The notes under the pieces are model-generated. The model was given only the letters and a program-made list of their open reading frames with translations, did not search any database and was not told where the DNA came from. Positions 44,454 through 55,979 of a DNA stretch of 64,000 bases are shown here, piece by piece; position 1 is the first letter of the stretch, and each line of letters opens with the position of its first letter. A program made the translations under genes and the position numbers. The stretch lies in the NCBI GenBank assembly GCA_019454045.1, contig SKCR01036782.1, forward strand, positions 242,352-306,351. Direction: 5' to 3'. The DNA comes from Zanthoxylum bungeanum (taxonomy: Eukaryota > Streptophyta > Magnoliopsida > Sapindales > Rutaceae).

Positions 44454-46430
44454 TCATAATGTTCTCTGAAGAACAATGCACCAGTTTGATTTGTCATAAA
44501 ATCGATCAACTACTACTGCATTGTCGATATCATATGCCAATCTGCAAACAACAATGAAAAAGTGAGAGATTGAAAAAAGTAAATAGTTAAAACAAATATA
44601 ACATATTAGGAAGAAAGAAAATAAATAGTAGGAGTATTAACCAAAAATAGCAAAAATGAATTTAAGAAAATTTGAATTTTGACAGGACAAAGAAATGAAA
44701 TCCATAACTTATATCATAATTGTGGGTCTTAACTTCAATCAAGACAGTGTAACTCGTGTAAAACTTCTTTTAGTTAACAAATTTAAGAATACCGACGCTG
44801 ACAACTATAGCTACCACATTCAATATTAGTTAAACTTATGATTGTGGAGACGAGATTTGTTTATTTTCCCCCCTCAACATTTAACCCAAGGTTCAATCCT
44901 GATTTTGTCCCAAGGACATGGTATTACAAGTCAAAACTTATCCAAAAGATACCAATTCCATCCCAAAAAAGTATGTTATCTTTTTACCACCACAATAAAA
45001 CAAAATATTTAATTGTGATTCAACATGATAACTAGGAAGTACAAGAGTTAGGGGTTCGAATCCCACTCACACCAAGATCGGGAAGGTTTGTTTTATATTT
45101 GTGCAATGATTAATATTAAAAAGGAAAAAAATATATATAAGAAAATAAAATGAACAAGATATCCTTGCCGTAAGTACTCAATCCAACTCCAGGAAAGTTG
45201 CTTATGTAACACATTCACCGAAAGAGCAAACAGCGGAACAAGATATCTATTTAGTCATTTACAACTAACAGTTGAGAGAAAAGTAATGATAACAATAAAT
45301 TGGATTCAAACATCAATATTTGCAAAAGAAGATAATGCATACCTTTCAAGCTCACCATCACTGAAGACATGGTAATATCTGTTGTACACTACAGCACCCT
45401 TTTTGTCATCTTTCCTCGCCAGCCCATTTGCAAGAGCACTAGCAGATGCACCGCTGACTTCAGCACGGTGGTAAGGTAAGTGCCAAGGGACAAAATATTC
45501 CTGTTGATTCTTGATGGTTTTTTCATCCTGAGATACCGCTGAATCATCTTCACTTTGAGAAGTTAAACTAACAGATTCCCACAACTTATCAGTTGAACTC
45601 TGTTTTGGCTGTTTTACTCGCTCTCCAGAACCATTGTCCTCTGTTTCTGGGATGCTTTCCAGTGTTCGAGCTGAAGGGCTACGAACTCGAGGACTCCCAG
45701 GTCCTATCCACTCTTCTACGTACTTTTGAGTAAGAGGAGTCCATTTAGTAACTAATGATTTATCCTCTTGCTCCACGGCCCAGACTGTTATTAGAACAAA
45801 GCCACCCTTTTTCACAACCCTAACTAATTCTTCAATTGCTTTCTTTCTCCTACTTTCGGTACTTAGATGATGCAAAACAGCTATAGAGATGGCTGCATCT
45901 CCAAACTCAGATTTGTAAGGAAGATTTACAGCATCTGCGACCAAAACTTCATGCCCCCTATCTGCGCAAATTTTAATTAAGGGAGCACTTATATCACAAC
46001 CGACAAAGAAGCAATCTGGATTTAAGCCCAAGTACTTCCCATTTCCACATCCTGCATCCAAGACAAGAGAACCTGATGGCAAAGAATTCAAAAAAGTGGC
46101 AACTTTTGGCCACTTAGCAAAACGAGTGGAACTGAAATGGGGAGCTATGGCATCATAAACACGATGCACATACTTCTTTTCTAATTCAGGAGTGGATTTC
46201 ACACTTAATGACAAGCATTTCTGATCCTCACTTGTAGATGCAGATTCATGAATGCTAGATCCTCCATCAGCCCCAAGGGTACAAAAATTAGAAGTGCCTC
46301 GTATTTTAACTTCTCTCATACTTCCAAAAATCACAGAATAAGAAACTCGACTACTACTGGTAATGAGTATAGGGAATGCCTGCCAAAAATTATAAAAGCA
46401 CCTAGCAGCCCTTAAAACATCAGAAACCAT
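44454..46430 (-). CDS. TRM9: tRNA (carboxymethyluridine wobble) methyltransferase TRM9
   Basis: SAM-dependent methyltransferase that, in the TRM9/ALKBH8 family with partner TRM112, methylates cm5U34 to mcm5U in tRNA anticodons. Two coding exons: 46430-45343 and 44541-44454, joined over an 801-bp GT-AG intron (donor AAAG|GTATGC, acceptor TTTGCAG|A). The spliced product is 391 aa. Motifs: STPELEKKYVHRVYDAIAPH at 79-98, SAM motif I VLDAGCGNGKYL at 123-134, acidic motif GCDIS at 144-148, ADAVNLPY at 165-172, IAVLHHLSTE at 183-192, and EYFVPWHLPYHR near 311. The last exon supplies the conserved C-terminus DRFYDKSNWCIVLQRTL. A Ser-rich insertion (about 250-305) is variable in relatives. Met38 (46319) starts MREVKIRG and may be the true start. 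The gene looks intact. Confidence 0.9.
44542..45342 (-). other. TRM9 intron between coding exons, with a possible SINE remnant
   Basis: 801 bp, AT-rich. Reading through without splicing gives an 11-residue unrelated tail (YALSSFANIDV), so splicing is required for the conserved C-terminus. At 45052-45062 the plus strand has GGTTCGAATCC, a perfect RNA polymerase III B box, followed by an A-rich stretch from 45115. No clear A box is seen, so a SINE is only possible. Confidence 0.7.
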
Positions 46431-46464
46431 CAGCTTGAAGCATAGAACCTACTCAGGCATCGCA
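46431..46464 (-). promoter_or_regulatory. TRM9 leader with upstream ATGs
   Basis: After splicing, three short ORFs precede the first in-frame start. One spans the leader splice junction (10 codons from an ATG at about 47425), one encodes MPE, and one encodes MLQADGF and overlaps the main ATG at 46430. They may lower translation from 46430 or favour Met38. Confidence 0.55.
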
Positions 46465-47402
46465 CTGCAGAAGACAAAGGATGATAAGTAAATAATTTCT
46501 CATTGTCAGAATTTTCTAGAGTTGCAAAAATATCCTAAGTTAAAATTATTAATTATTACTTTATCACTAAATATTTATAATAAATTTATTATTAATCAAT
46601 AATCATCATTTTATTAAGTTAGAAAAATTATTTTTTTTGGCATTTGGATTGAGGCGCCCGCCTAGCCACCTCAAGGCGGTCCGCCTCGCGCGTCAAAGGC
46701 TGACCGCCTCGAGGCGTTATCCGTATTTTTGAACATTGGATACAATTAAGGACATATTATAAGCTGTTCCGACAATAGACAGATGATTGTTACAATCTGC
46801 AAATAGCTTTCACTTAATATGTTACAAGTCAAATTTACAAATTGGAACTAGGCAAATTATTGGTGCAGTAAACCTATTCGAAGACTAACAAACCATTAAG
46901 TTCTATTTCTAATTGAGAAAATCAATGTGTGTCATTAACACTCATTTATCTGCAATTTAAAGCCAGATCCCTCAGAAAATCTAGAAGTGGAATCTGTTTC
47001 ACAAATAAAGCATCATTACCCACACTAATGTTAAGACTGACTAATTTTCCTTTGTTTCAATAATTTAGTGTAAACACATCAAATTTTCAATAACTTCCCG
47101 CGCTTCCTTACTCGAGCCGTCGAGATTTTTCAATCAACTTTCAGTTAATATCCATCTTGGTCCCAGCTTAGGTAAAGAAATTTCAAATCAAAATCAACCC
47201 TTCACATGACTAGACCTTCATTCATTCGTGTTCACTTTAGATTATCGCTAACAAATAGCAAAGCAATTCACTTCCAAGCCAAAGTTTGCATTTTTTGTTT
47301 TTAAAGGATTGCCATTAACGAAATCTAGGGTTTTGAAAACTGAAAGTCGATCACAAAAACAGACATATTTGTCACATATACGTAAAATGCTTAAGGGTTT
47401 AC
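46465..47402 (-). other. TRM9 5'-UTR intron with a MITE/hAT-end fragment
   Basis: Donor ATCAG|GTAAAC (47403/47402) and acceptor TCTTCTGCAG|TGCG (46465/46464) fit GT-AG rules, with a pyrimidine-rich stretch before the acceptor. The 938-bp intron holds, at about 46640-46740, a GC-rich block (GAGGCGCCCGCCTAG, CGCCTCGAGGCG) ending next to complement CAATGTTCAAAAA, similar to the ends of the 16433 hAT. Confidence 0.65.
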
Positions 47403-47530
47403 CTGATTCAATCGACGTCGCATCGCCTAGGGTTTAGAGTTGTGTTTGTACTGAGAAAACAAATTGAATTAGGTTTTAGGAGAATCCGAGAGGATGAATA
47501 TTCGATAATTGAGAATTGATTAGGTGAGAA
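47403..47530 (-). other. TRM9 leader exon (5' end approximate)
   Basis: Defined at its 3' end by the donor at 47402. The sequence contains AAACCCTAGGCGATG and CTCTAAACCCTAG, a telo-box-like AAACCCTA common near plant translation and housekeeping gene starts. The transcription start is not visible; a TATATATC word lies near 47650 on the minus strand. Confidence 0.5.
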
Positions 47531-47886
47531 CCGCCATATGATTATCATAATGAGCCCTCCTTCTAGTTGCCGTCTGATTAGCAAATTTTTAATTTATCAT
47601 GAATTTCATTTTTTTTTTCAAGGGAACAAAACTGTCAAGGGGGGAGATATATAAGAAACCATAAAATTCATTTCACCAACTTTTTTCAATAAACTCATCA
47701 TTATTAAAATTAAAAAAAATAAGAAAGTTTACTCTACATATAATCTCTCTTAATACCGAAATTAATCTAATATCTTACACCCAGTAATCATCAATGATCC
47801 AATAGATCTCTGTCTTACTGTCCTTACTGTTGGAGATTAAATCTATTGCTTTTTGAAAAGTGCAGGCAGCCCATCAAGTGCAGGGG
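47531..47886 (-). promoter_or_regulatory. Probable TRM9 promoter region
   Basis: About 350 bp between the leader exon and the next MITE, with no coding sequence. On the minus strand a TTATATATC word at about 47649-47657 could be the TATA element. Nothing else can be assigned. Confidence 0.35.
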
Positions 47887-47894
47887 CCTTTGCT

Positions 47895-48313
47895 GAAGGG
47901 TGGCAACGGGCCGGGCCGGGGCTTTGACAAGCCCGGCCCGAGCCCGGGCTCGGGCTTTTTTTGGGCCCGAAATTTTGGAAAAAAAAATTAAAAAAAATTA
48001 AAAAAATATAAATATAAAATACATTTACACTATATACAAAGACAATTTATAAATAAATCACAAGTTTCATTGATAAATTAACAATTTAAATGCTAAAAAC
48101 AAATAAAAATGATATAAACATATTAAAAATATATATATATTTATGTTTTTTTATTTTTTATTTTTTATTTTTTATTTTGGCCCGGGCCGGGCCGGGCTCG
48201 GGCCAAAATTGGAAAGCCCGGCCCGGGCCCAAGCCCGTGTCGGGCTTTCATTTTAAGGCCGGCTCGGGCTTTTTCCACCCCGGGCCGGGCTTCGGGCTTT
48301 TCTGCCACCCCTA
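47895..48313. mobile_element. hAT-like MITE with 8-bp TSD (GGCCCGGGC family)
   Basis: 419 bp. Flanks CCTTTGCT (47887-47894) and CCTTTGTT (48314-48321) form an 8-bp TSD with one mismatch. Ends are GAAGGGTGGCAACGG at the left and complement TAGGGGTGGCAGAAA at the right. Both subterminal regions are built of CCCGGGCC/GGGCCGGGC words and could form a strong hairpin around an AT-rich centre (47990-48175). It lies about 400 bp upstream of the TRM9 leader exon. Confidence 0.88.
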
Positions 48314-48414
48314 CCTTTGTTGGACACAATTAAGCAAGACTTCCGAATGGACCGAATCAATAAAAGGTTGCTCTATGTGAGCATTCATTTCAGTTGTGAC
48401 TCTTGAAGAGATCT

Positions 48415-49294
48415 TGATAAGAACCCGTCTAAAACAAGGCAAGCAAACCTATGCACGTATTTTTAAGTGCCCAAGAACCGTGAATCTTGATTTTTTGTAA
48501 GAACAAAATCCTTCCAAGATCAAGTTCAATCCTTAAGGAACCTTACCTTTAAGAACCTTTATTTATTTCTTTGGAGAATTTTGAACAGCGATACAGCGCC
48601 ACAACGCTTGCCACACGTTGATAAGCTTTTGTTCCGTAGAACCAAGGAATAATCCACTTCATCAAGATGACCCAAGTCACTTTGTTTTGTAAAAAATATG
48701 TTCTTAATTAATTATGAATTACAATGAATAATGCCTCTTTAAATAGGTGGTTAACCCCAATTCTACACAAATATAATAAAATCCTAGTAAAATAAACCCA
48801 ATTTCACATAAAATACTTTAAAATTTCATGCATGGGCCTTCTAATTTAATTAAAGTTCAGCCCAACACTTAAACCTTAAAAATATGAAACATAAAAGCTG
48901 TAGGGATAACTTGCTTCTGTATTTTGACTAAGAAGGCTTCTGAATTGGACTTTGATGAAAACTATAAAGTTGTAGATCCATGAGTCCTCTTTCCAATGAA
49001 ACTTGAATCACTAAAATCGGATATCGGATGAGATAGTTACTTCCAAAATACGAAGACTGCATAAATCTCGCCACTTCTAATGCACCATTCAGAAATTAAG
49101 CCTGAAATCAATTAAGGCAGCCCAGGTACGTTCAAAACTCATTCCATTATTGCCTTATACATAATAAAGCCTTCATATAAAGTCACATGCATGGACCAAA
49201 CTCAAGAACCCAATGAATCTTCCAAATCCACCAAAAATGCCCAAATACACCAATCTGACCAAGCCATGCAATCAGCCACAACTTCAAGTTAACT
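48415..49294 (-). repeat. 3' LTR of outer non-autonomous element
   Basis: AT-rich repeat with AAATAGGTGG and GAATAATGCC phrases shared with the right copy. It ends at AACT (49291-49294), where the inner element begins. Confidence 0.65.
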
Positions 49295-49774
49295 TGATAC
49301 GAATCTGGATATGAAAAGGACGAAACCTGATCCAAGATCCCGTAGACCCCCAAAGAACCTGTCCTTGAAAACCCTTGGAGATAGCATCAGATGAATTTTG
49401 CCAGCAAAATGGACGCCACAAAGGATGCCAACCCTTTGATAAGTCTTTGTTCAATCACTGAACGTTGATAAAAAATTTCTTAAACTCAAAAAAATTACTA
49501 TTCACGCACTAAAAATTGGGTCCTTCATTAAGAGTTGTTTTTGAGTTTAAATAGTGACATGCTCAAACCCTAATAGAGCTAAGAAGTCTAAAATAGCCTT
49601 AAACTACCCATTACCAACTAAAAGCCCATAACTCATAATTTCTAGCCCATTTTGACCCACAAATAAATAAAAATAAACTAACCCAAATAATAAATAAAAC
49701 GGTCAACCACGTTGGTTCCATCCATACAAATAAATAATAATATGATGAAAATAAGTCTAAATAACTGAAAACGA

Positions 49775-52700
49775 TCAATGCTGCTCCTCGATGATTTGGG
49801 TCAAATGTATAACTCTTGAACCATCTTCCTTGAAGTCTGATTGGTCTCGAACATGCTTGTTTAATTCAGTTACATGACGTTGGGCCAGGCCTGCCATAAC
49901 GTTTTTGATCTTCTGAGCTATGTGTCTTGTAATTGGTCCAACCGGTACATGGATTGGATATATTGTACTCTGGATCGAATCAGGTGCTGCTAGGATCACA
50001 TCATTCCCCTTCTCTTGAAAAGGATTCGTCCTTGAATCTGTGCCCGGATCATAGATAGTAATGATAAAATCAATTGGACGAGTATTCTGAAACAAAGAAA
50101 AATCACGTGGAAGAGATGTGTCAATGTTAGTACAATAATGTCTGCATACTATTCCCTCTTGCCCATACTCCTCCTCAAAAACTATTTTCATTGCATTCAC
50201 CACTGACCGGCGTAAACACACACGTATAACGCAAGCGCACGTATCGTTCAAGTAGTATAAAAATATCGATCCCACGACGACTTAATTCCTACTGTTGTTA
50301 TTAATTGTTGATACTATTTATTTACAGATATCTAATTATAGGGAGAAAGGAATTGATTGCTTGAAATGATTTGCTTTGAAGATTTGCTAAATAAAAAAGA
50401 CAAAAGAAAATACTAAGGAAAATAAAAGACTCAAAGATCTAGGGTTGTGAATCTTTCTAATATCTTTAAAAAGATGAAGTGATTATTTTAAGTTTGTGTA
50501 ATAAATCAGTTTACTAACCTGGAACACGAATTTATGTGAAAGCATCTGTCGATGATCAGACACAAATACCCAGTTTAATCCAACCATATGTCTATGTCAA
50601 CCAAATTATCTGGATTCATTAAGTTTAAGTTCTAATTATGGCTACCCCCGCCCAACAGGTATATTCCTATCCTGTAAGGAAATCTATTAAAGGTTTATCT
50701 ATCCTTAAAGAAGATCGTGGGTTGTTGAGTATAAGGTCTTTAAACTTAAAATCTCTATGTCTAGTTCATTTTAAATTTTATCTAATCAATTTTATTAGTG
50801 ATCAGTTAATAAAAAGGCATTAAGGTTATGACTCAACAAATAATTCTTTTAATTATCCAAACTATAATCTAACCCTTTTTTTTTAAATCGGTAATATTAG
50901 ATTTTATCACAACCCTAGATATTTAACTTAGTTACAACACATAACTAAAGCCGATATAAACTTAAAAGACATAAAATGAAATTGCTGAAAAGTAATAAAA
51001 AGAAATGCTAAGGTAAAATGAATTAACTTCTACTATTCACTATTTAGATATCTCCCATAAAATAATATATAATCTTGTGATATTTTAAACCAACCGTCCA
51101 GAATGGCGGTATCCTGATTAAGTCAAATTCAAATATACCAGCCATAAGGCGGAACAGAAATATAAACTTAAACCAACCGTCCAGTATGGCGATATCCTCA
51201 TTAAGTCAGGTTTAACCAGATTAAATTTAATAACCAACCGTCCGAAAATGGCGGTATCCTTTATTAATTCAGATTTTAAATAGTTTATATATTATTTTTT
51301 AAGGGAGATTAATCTAAATAGAAAAAGTAAAAGTATTACCTTATTACCTCAGCATAGAGAAGTTACCTCATCATAGATGGATAGAATTACTACTACAAAG
51401 CGTAAATAAAACTGAATATAAGAAGAAAATAAGAAGGACTCTCTTTTATTTAAGTATTTACAGAGGATTTGGTACATTTGAAACTAAAAATTCGAAATCT
51501 ATTTATAGGCAAAAAAATCCAATTTTTTATTATTATTTTTCTGATTTTTATTTTTTTATTTTTTTATTATTTTATTATTATTTTTTTTGGATCGCTGAAT
51601 TTTCGACACGTGGCATGGTGGCTAAAAAAAACGGCTCGTTGAATTTTTGACACGTGGCATGGTGGTGCAATTACCAAAATACCCTCGGTGTCGGGACGCC
51701 CAAAATTACCAAAATACCCTTTTTACCAAATTTCACAGTTTTGCTCCAAATCACCTCCAGAATGTCCTGAAACTTTATTTTGGTGTCGGGATGTCCAAAA
51801 TTACCAAAATAACCTTTGTGTCGGAATGCCCAAAATTACCAAAATACCATTTTGCCAAATTTCACAGTTTTGCTCCAAATTACCTCCAGAATGTCCTGAA
51901 ACTTTATTTATCTACAAAATAACACAAAACACATCAAAATATTCACAAAACGCAAGAAACTATACAAAATATTAAGTTAAATGAGTGGGAAATAGTGATA
52001 CATTTATCACTCATCAACCACCCCAATGAGATTCCTAATTAAGTTCACATTATCAATCTCATTCATAACAAATTCTACATGTTTAACACTCACAAAACTC
52101 TCACACATGTTTACCTAAGTGTTTCCCGACTCACTACTCACATTTGCATGTTCAAAACTCTCAACACATTCGACTACACATATAGTTTCATCAATACATT
52201 TAGCCATGCATTGAGCTTCAAATTTATCATCACCAGCAACAGCTAAGTCATCCACTACAATAATAGAAATAACTTCAGCATCACACTCACTCTTCACTAC
52301 TTGCTCACTCACTATCATGCCCATATTTTCTTCTTTTACATTCACAATATCACTAGCAAGTTTATGGTCTAAGCACTCGACATCTCTTTCTTTTTTCCTC
52401 TTTTCAACCTCACTTCTCCTCTTCATTATTAATTGATCTTTATAGGCTTGTTGTGGTGTTAAAAGAGAAAGAATCACTGACCTCCGCTCCGTGACATAAA
52501 TGTACCTACTCATCTCAACATGATGCCACACTTGCCTATCATACTTCCATGACCCACCCAACAATACGTGACAATCAAGCATAGGCACCACATCACATAA
52601 TACTTCATCATGAAACCTCTTAGTAGTAAAGACAATCGTGACTTGATACTCCACCTTAACCTCATCACAATTAGGCAAACCTCGTAACATATAAGGCTTA

Positions 52701-53065
52701 TGATGGTTTCGCAATGACAACCTCAATTTCTCCACGAGACTGGTACTAACTAAATTAGCCCAATGTTCCCCATCAATAATCATACTGCACACCTCATCTT
52801 TCACAAATACTCTAGTACGAAAGATATTATCTCTTGGTTGCCCCATAATATCAACCAACGCACTTGGAATCTTGACAAAAACAAACTCAAGCAGGAAGAA
52901 AAGACTAAAAAAATGACAAAGACAAAGACAAGATAAAAAAATAAGACTAAAAAAACCATATGAGACTCGAAACAAAACAAAAAAAAAATCAGATTCAAGA
53001 CTCAGTGACAAATTCAACCAAAAATTCCCTTTTCGATTAAGGAACACTAAGGCAATCCCTAGCAC
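49775..53065 (-). pseudogene. Protease-like ORF of inner element, left copy, split by solo LTR
   Basis: Minus strand. The upstream part at 52115-53065 has ALVDIMGQPRDNIFRTRVFV and CSMIIDGEHWANLVSTSLVE, where gypsy retropepsins read IIDGGSxTN, so the Asp remains but the Gly-Ser does not. NCDEVKVEYQVTIVFTTKRF and LCDVVPMLDCHVLLGGSWKY follow, then a Lys/Arg/Glu-rich stretch. After the solo LTR at 50204-52016, the rest at 49775-50198 has FIITIYDPGTDSRTNPFQEK and PIHVPVGPITRHIAQKIKN, which resemble the extreme C-terminus of gypsy pol. The ORF is therefore protease joined to a pol tail with the enzymes deleted. Probably not functional. Confidence 0.65.
50204..52016 (-). mobile_element. Solo LTR (Athila/Tat-like), 1.8 kb
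   Basis: TGACCGGCGT to CACTCATCA, with a perfect 5-bp TSD ACCAC (50199-50203 and 52017-52021) interrupting the left protease-like ORF. It shares layout with the Athila-like LTR at 20072: an opening like CGCACGTATCG ... GATCCCACG, and AACCAACCGTCC/ATGGCGGTATCC phrases repeated three times (51090-51260). Two ~100-bp tandem repeats at about 51664-51915 contain GTCGGGA, AAAATTACCAAAATA and AGAATGTCCTGAAAC. The orientation is inferred from that resemblance. Confidence 0.82.
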
Positions 53066-53091
53066 AACTTAACACACAAGATAATTGATCA

Positions 53092-53406
53092 AACTTTACC
53101 TGATCAGATTTGATTTTTTTTTTTAATGGCTGACTCAACCAGCAAGATTAACAAAGCAAACCGAACGATTAACGAAATCAGACCTAAATTGAACTTTCAA
53201 AAACTGAAGTCAACAAAACACACTGAACCAAGCAAAAAAAAGTCAAGGATTTTTTGTTTTTGTTTTTTGTAAACCAACTGATGCAAAAAAAAAAAAAAGA
53301 AAAAAAAAGAAACGAGATTTGACAGACCAATGAACAAAAGAAGAAACTAGAAAAACAATAAAAATTAAATAAAAGTCAGACCTGAAATCTGGCTCTGATA
53401 ACCAAT
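53092..53406. other. Interior of inner element with PBS
   Basis: 315 bp, A/T-rich, with an A-rich run at 53286-53310. The only recognisable element is the PBS (minus strand GGTTATCAGAGCC) at 53391-53403. No coding sequence. Confidence 0.6.
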
Positions 53407-53867
53407 TGATACGATCTGGATATGAAAAAGATGAAACCCGATCCAAGTTTCGGTAGACCCCCAAAGAACATGTCCTTGAAAACCCTTGGAGATAGCCTCA
53501 GATGAATTTTGCCAGCAAAAAAGACGCTACAAATGATGCCAACCCTTTGATAAGTCTTTGTTCAATCACTAAACGTTGATAAAAATTTTCTTAATCTCAA
53601 GAAAGTTACTATTCACGCACTAAAAATTGGGTCTTTCATTAAGAGTTGTTTTTGAGTTTAAATAGTGACATGTTCAAACCCTAATAGAGCTAAAAAGTCT
53701 AAAATAGCCTTAAACTACCTATTACCAACTAAAAGCCCATAACTCCTAATTTCTAGCCCATTTTGACCCACAAATAAATAAAAATAAACTAACCCAAATA
53801 ATAAATAAAACGGTCAACCACGTTGGTTCCATCCATACAAATAAATAATAATATGATAAAAATAAGT

Positions 53868-55196
53868 CTAAATAACTGAAAACGATCCATGCTGCTCCTC
53901 GATGACTTGGGTCAAATGTATAACTCTTGAACCATCTTCCTTGAAGTCTGATTGGTCTCGAACGTGCTTGTTCAATTCAGCTACATGACGTTGGGCCAGG
54001 CCTGCCATAGTGTCTTTGATCTTCTGAGCTCTGTGTCTTATAATTGGTCCAACCGGTACATGGATTGGATCTATTGTACTCTGGATCGAATCAGGTGCTG
54101 CTAGGATCACATCATAACTTGTTCCCTCAAACAAAACTCATTCTGGACCACATCATTCTCCCTCTCTTGAAAAATATTCGACCTCAAATCCATGCCCGGA
54201 TCATATAGAGTAATAAAAAAATTAATTGGACGATTATTATGGAACATAGAAAAATCACATGGAAGAAAAGTGTCAATGTTAGTACAATAATGCTTGTGTA
54301 CCATTCCCTCTTGCCCATACTCTTCCGTAAAATCTATTTTTATTGCACTCGCCGCCCCAATGAGATTCCTAATTAAGTTCACACTCTCAATCTCATTCAC
54401 AATAAATTCTACATACTTAACACTCACAAAACTCTCACACGTGTTTACCCATGTGTTTCCCGACTCACTACTCTCATTTGGATTCTCAAAACATTCGACT
54501 ATACATGTAATTTCATCAATACAGTTAGCCATGTATTGAGCTTCAAATTTATCATCACCAATAACAGCTAAGTCATCCACCAAAGCAATAACAACAACCT
54601 CTGCATCATACTCACTCATCACTACTTGCTTACTCATTACCATGCCCATATTTTCTTCTTTTACATTCACAACATCAATAGCAAGTTTATTTTCTAAGCA
54701 CTCGGCAACTCTTTCTTTTTTTCCTCTTTTCAACCTCACTTCTCATCTTCATTATTAATTGATCTTTATAGGCTTGTTGTGGTGTTAAAAAAGAAAAAAT
54801 CACTGACCTATGTTCCGTGATATAAATGTACCTACTCCTCTCAACATGATGCCACACTTGCCTTTCATATTTCCATAAACCACCCAATAATATGTGACAA
54901 TCAAGCATAAGCACCATATCACATAATACCTCATTATGAAACCTCCCTGTAGTAAATACAACCATGACTTGATACTCCACCTTAACCTCAGCACAATTAG
55001 GAAAACCTTGTAACATATAAGGCTTAGGATGGTTTCGCAATGACAACCTCAATTTCTCCACGAGACTGGTACTAACTAAATTAGCCCAATGTTCCTCATC
55101 AATAATCATACTACGCACCCCATCTTTCACAAATACTTTAGTATAAAAGATATTATCTCTTGGCTGCCCCATAATATCAACCAACACACTGGCCAC
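53868..55196 (-). pseudogene. Protease-like ORF of inner element, right copy
   Basis: Same architecture as the left copy. The first segment (55196-54687) starts MASVLVDIMGQPRDN and has SMIIDEEHWANLVSTSLVEK and LMLDCHILLGGLWKYERQVW. The second (54739-54107) is acidic and then carries FITLYDPGMDLRSNIFQERE. The third (54134-53868) is the pol-tail-like part with PIHVPVGPIIRHRAQKIKDT. Two frameshifts separate them. Here the active-site Gly after Asp is Glu (IIDEE). The pieces overlap and read in the direction of the PBS-defined element. Diverged from the left copy. Confidence 0.65.
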
Positions 55197-55412
55197 CTTG
55201 ACAAAACAAACTCAAGAGGAAGAAAATACCAAAAAAAACTGATAAAGACAAAGACAAGACTAAAAAAACTAAAAAGATCATAGGATACTGAAAACAAAAA
55301 AAAAATCAGATTCAAAACTCAATGGTAAATTCAACCAAATATTTCCTTTTCGATTAAGGAACACTAAGGCAATCCCTAGCATAACTTAACACACAAGGTA
55401 ATTGATCGAACT

Positions 55413-55979
55413 TTTCATATTTCTCTTACACAAATTTGAATTTAATTTTTTTTCTAATGACTCTCTAAATCCTAATTTTGCATGCAAATTAAAAGAAAAA
55501 ACTGATTCAGAACTAATTAGAAATCAAAAATTGAACTGACTCAAATCCCGTAATTAATATTTGGACCCGGAATCGGAACCTAATATAAAAACAGACTGCT
55601 TTCAACTATGTACTATTGACTAGATCTCATTGAGTACATACCAATCGATATACTATGGGTCTCGTAACTCTTTGTAGATCAAATGTTACAGTCTTTTTAA
55701 AATTCAGTGCGCGGCTGAAAAATTCTGACCGAACTGATTTGAAAATTGCATACAATTTCGACTGTAATTGACTCAAAACTCCCATAATTGAATCTTGTAT
55801 GTTGTTACCATGAAAGAACATTATAATAACATCCAAGATGCAGTCATAAATATGAAAAACACAAAGAAAATAAAAAAAAATGAAATTAGAAGAGACGAAA
55901 AAAAGAAATATAAAGAACTCATAAAACAATAAAAATAGAGAAAATCTTGACCTTGGAACCCTGAGCTCCTGATACCAAA
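55413..55979. other. Interior of outer element
   Basis: About 570 bp, AT-rich, no gene-like motif. It includes the PBS-like site at 55963-55976. Confidence 0.5.

Larger units (their letters stand above)
49295..55408 (-). mobile_element. Inner non-autonomous LTR element whose 2-kb LTRs carry an ORF
   Basis: LTRs: 49295-53091 (about 1.98 kb once a nested solo LTR is removed) and 53407-55408 (2002 bp), TGATACGA to TTGATCA/G. AACT flanks both outer ends (49291-49294 and 55409-55412), a possible 4-bp TSD. The interior is only 53092-53406, with PBS GGTTATCAGAGCC on the minus strand at 53391-53403. Each LTR holds a minus-strand protease-like ORF fused to a pol C-terminal tail; RT and integrase are absent. 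Alternatively the two copies may be a tandem duplication inside the outer element. Confidence 0.65.

Noticed and set aside
45306..45342. Direct read-through C-terminus of TRM9
   Set aside because: A good splice donor lies at 45342 and a downstream exon at 44541-44454 supplies the conserved family C-terminus, so the read-through tail is intronic.
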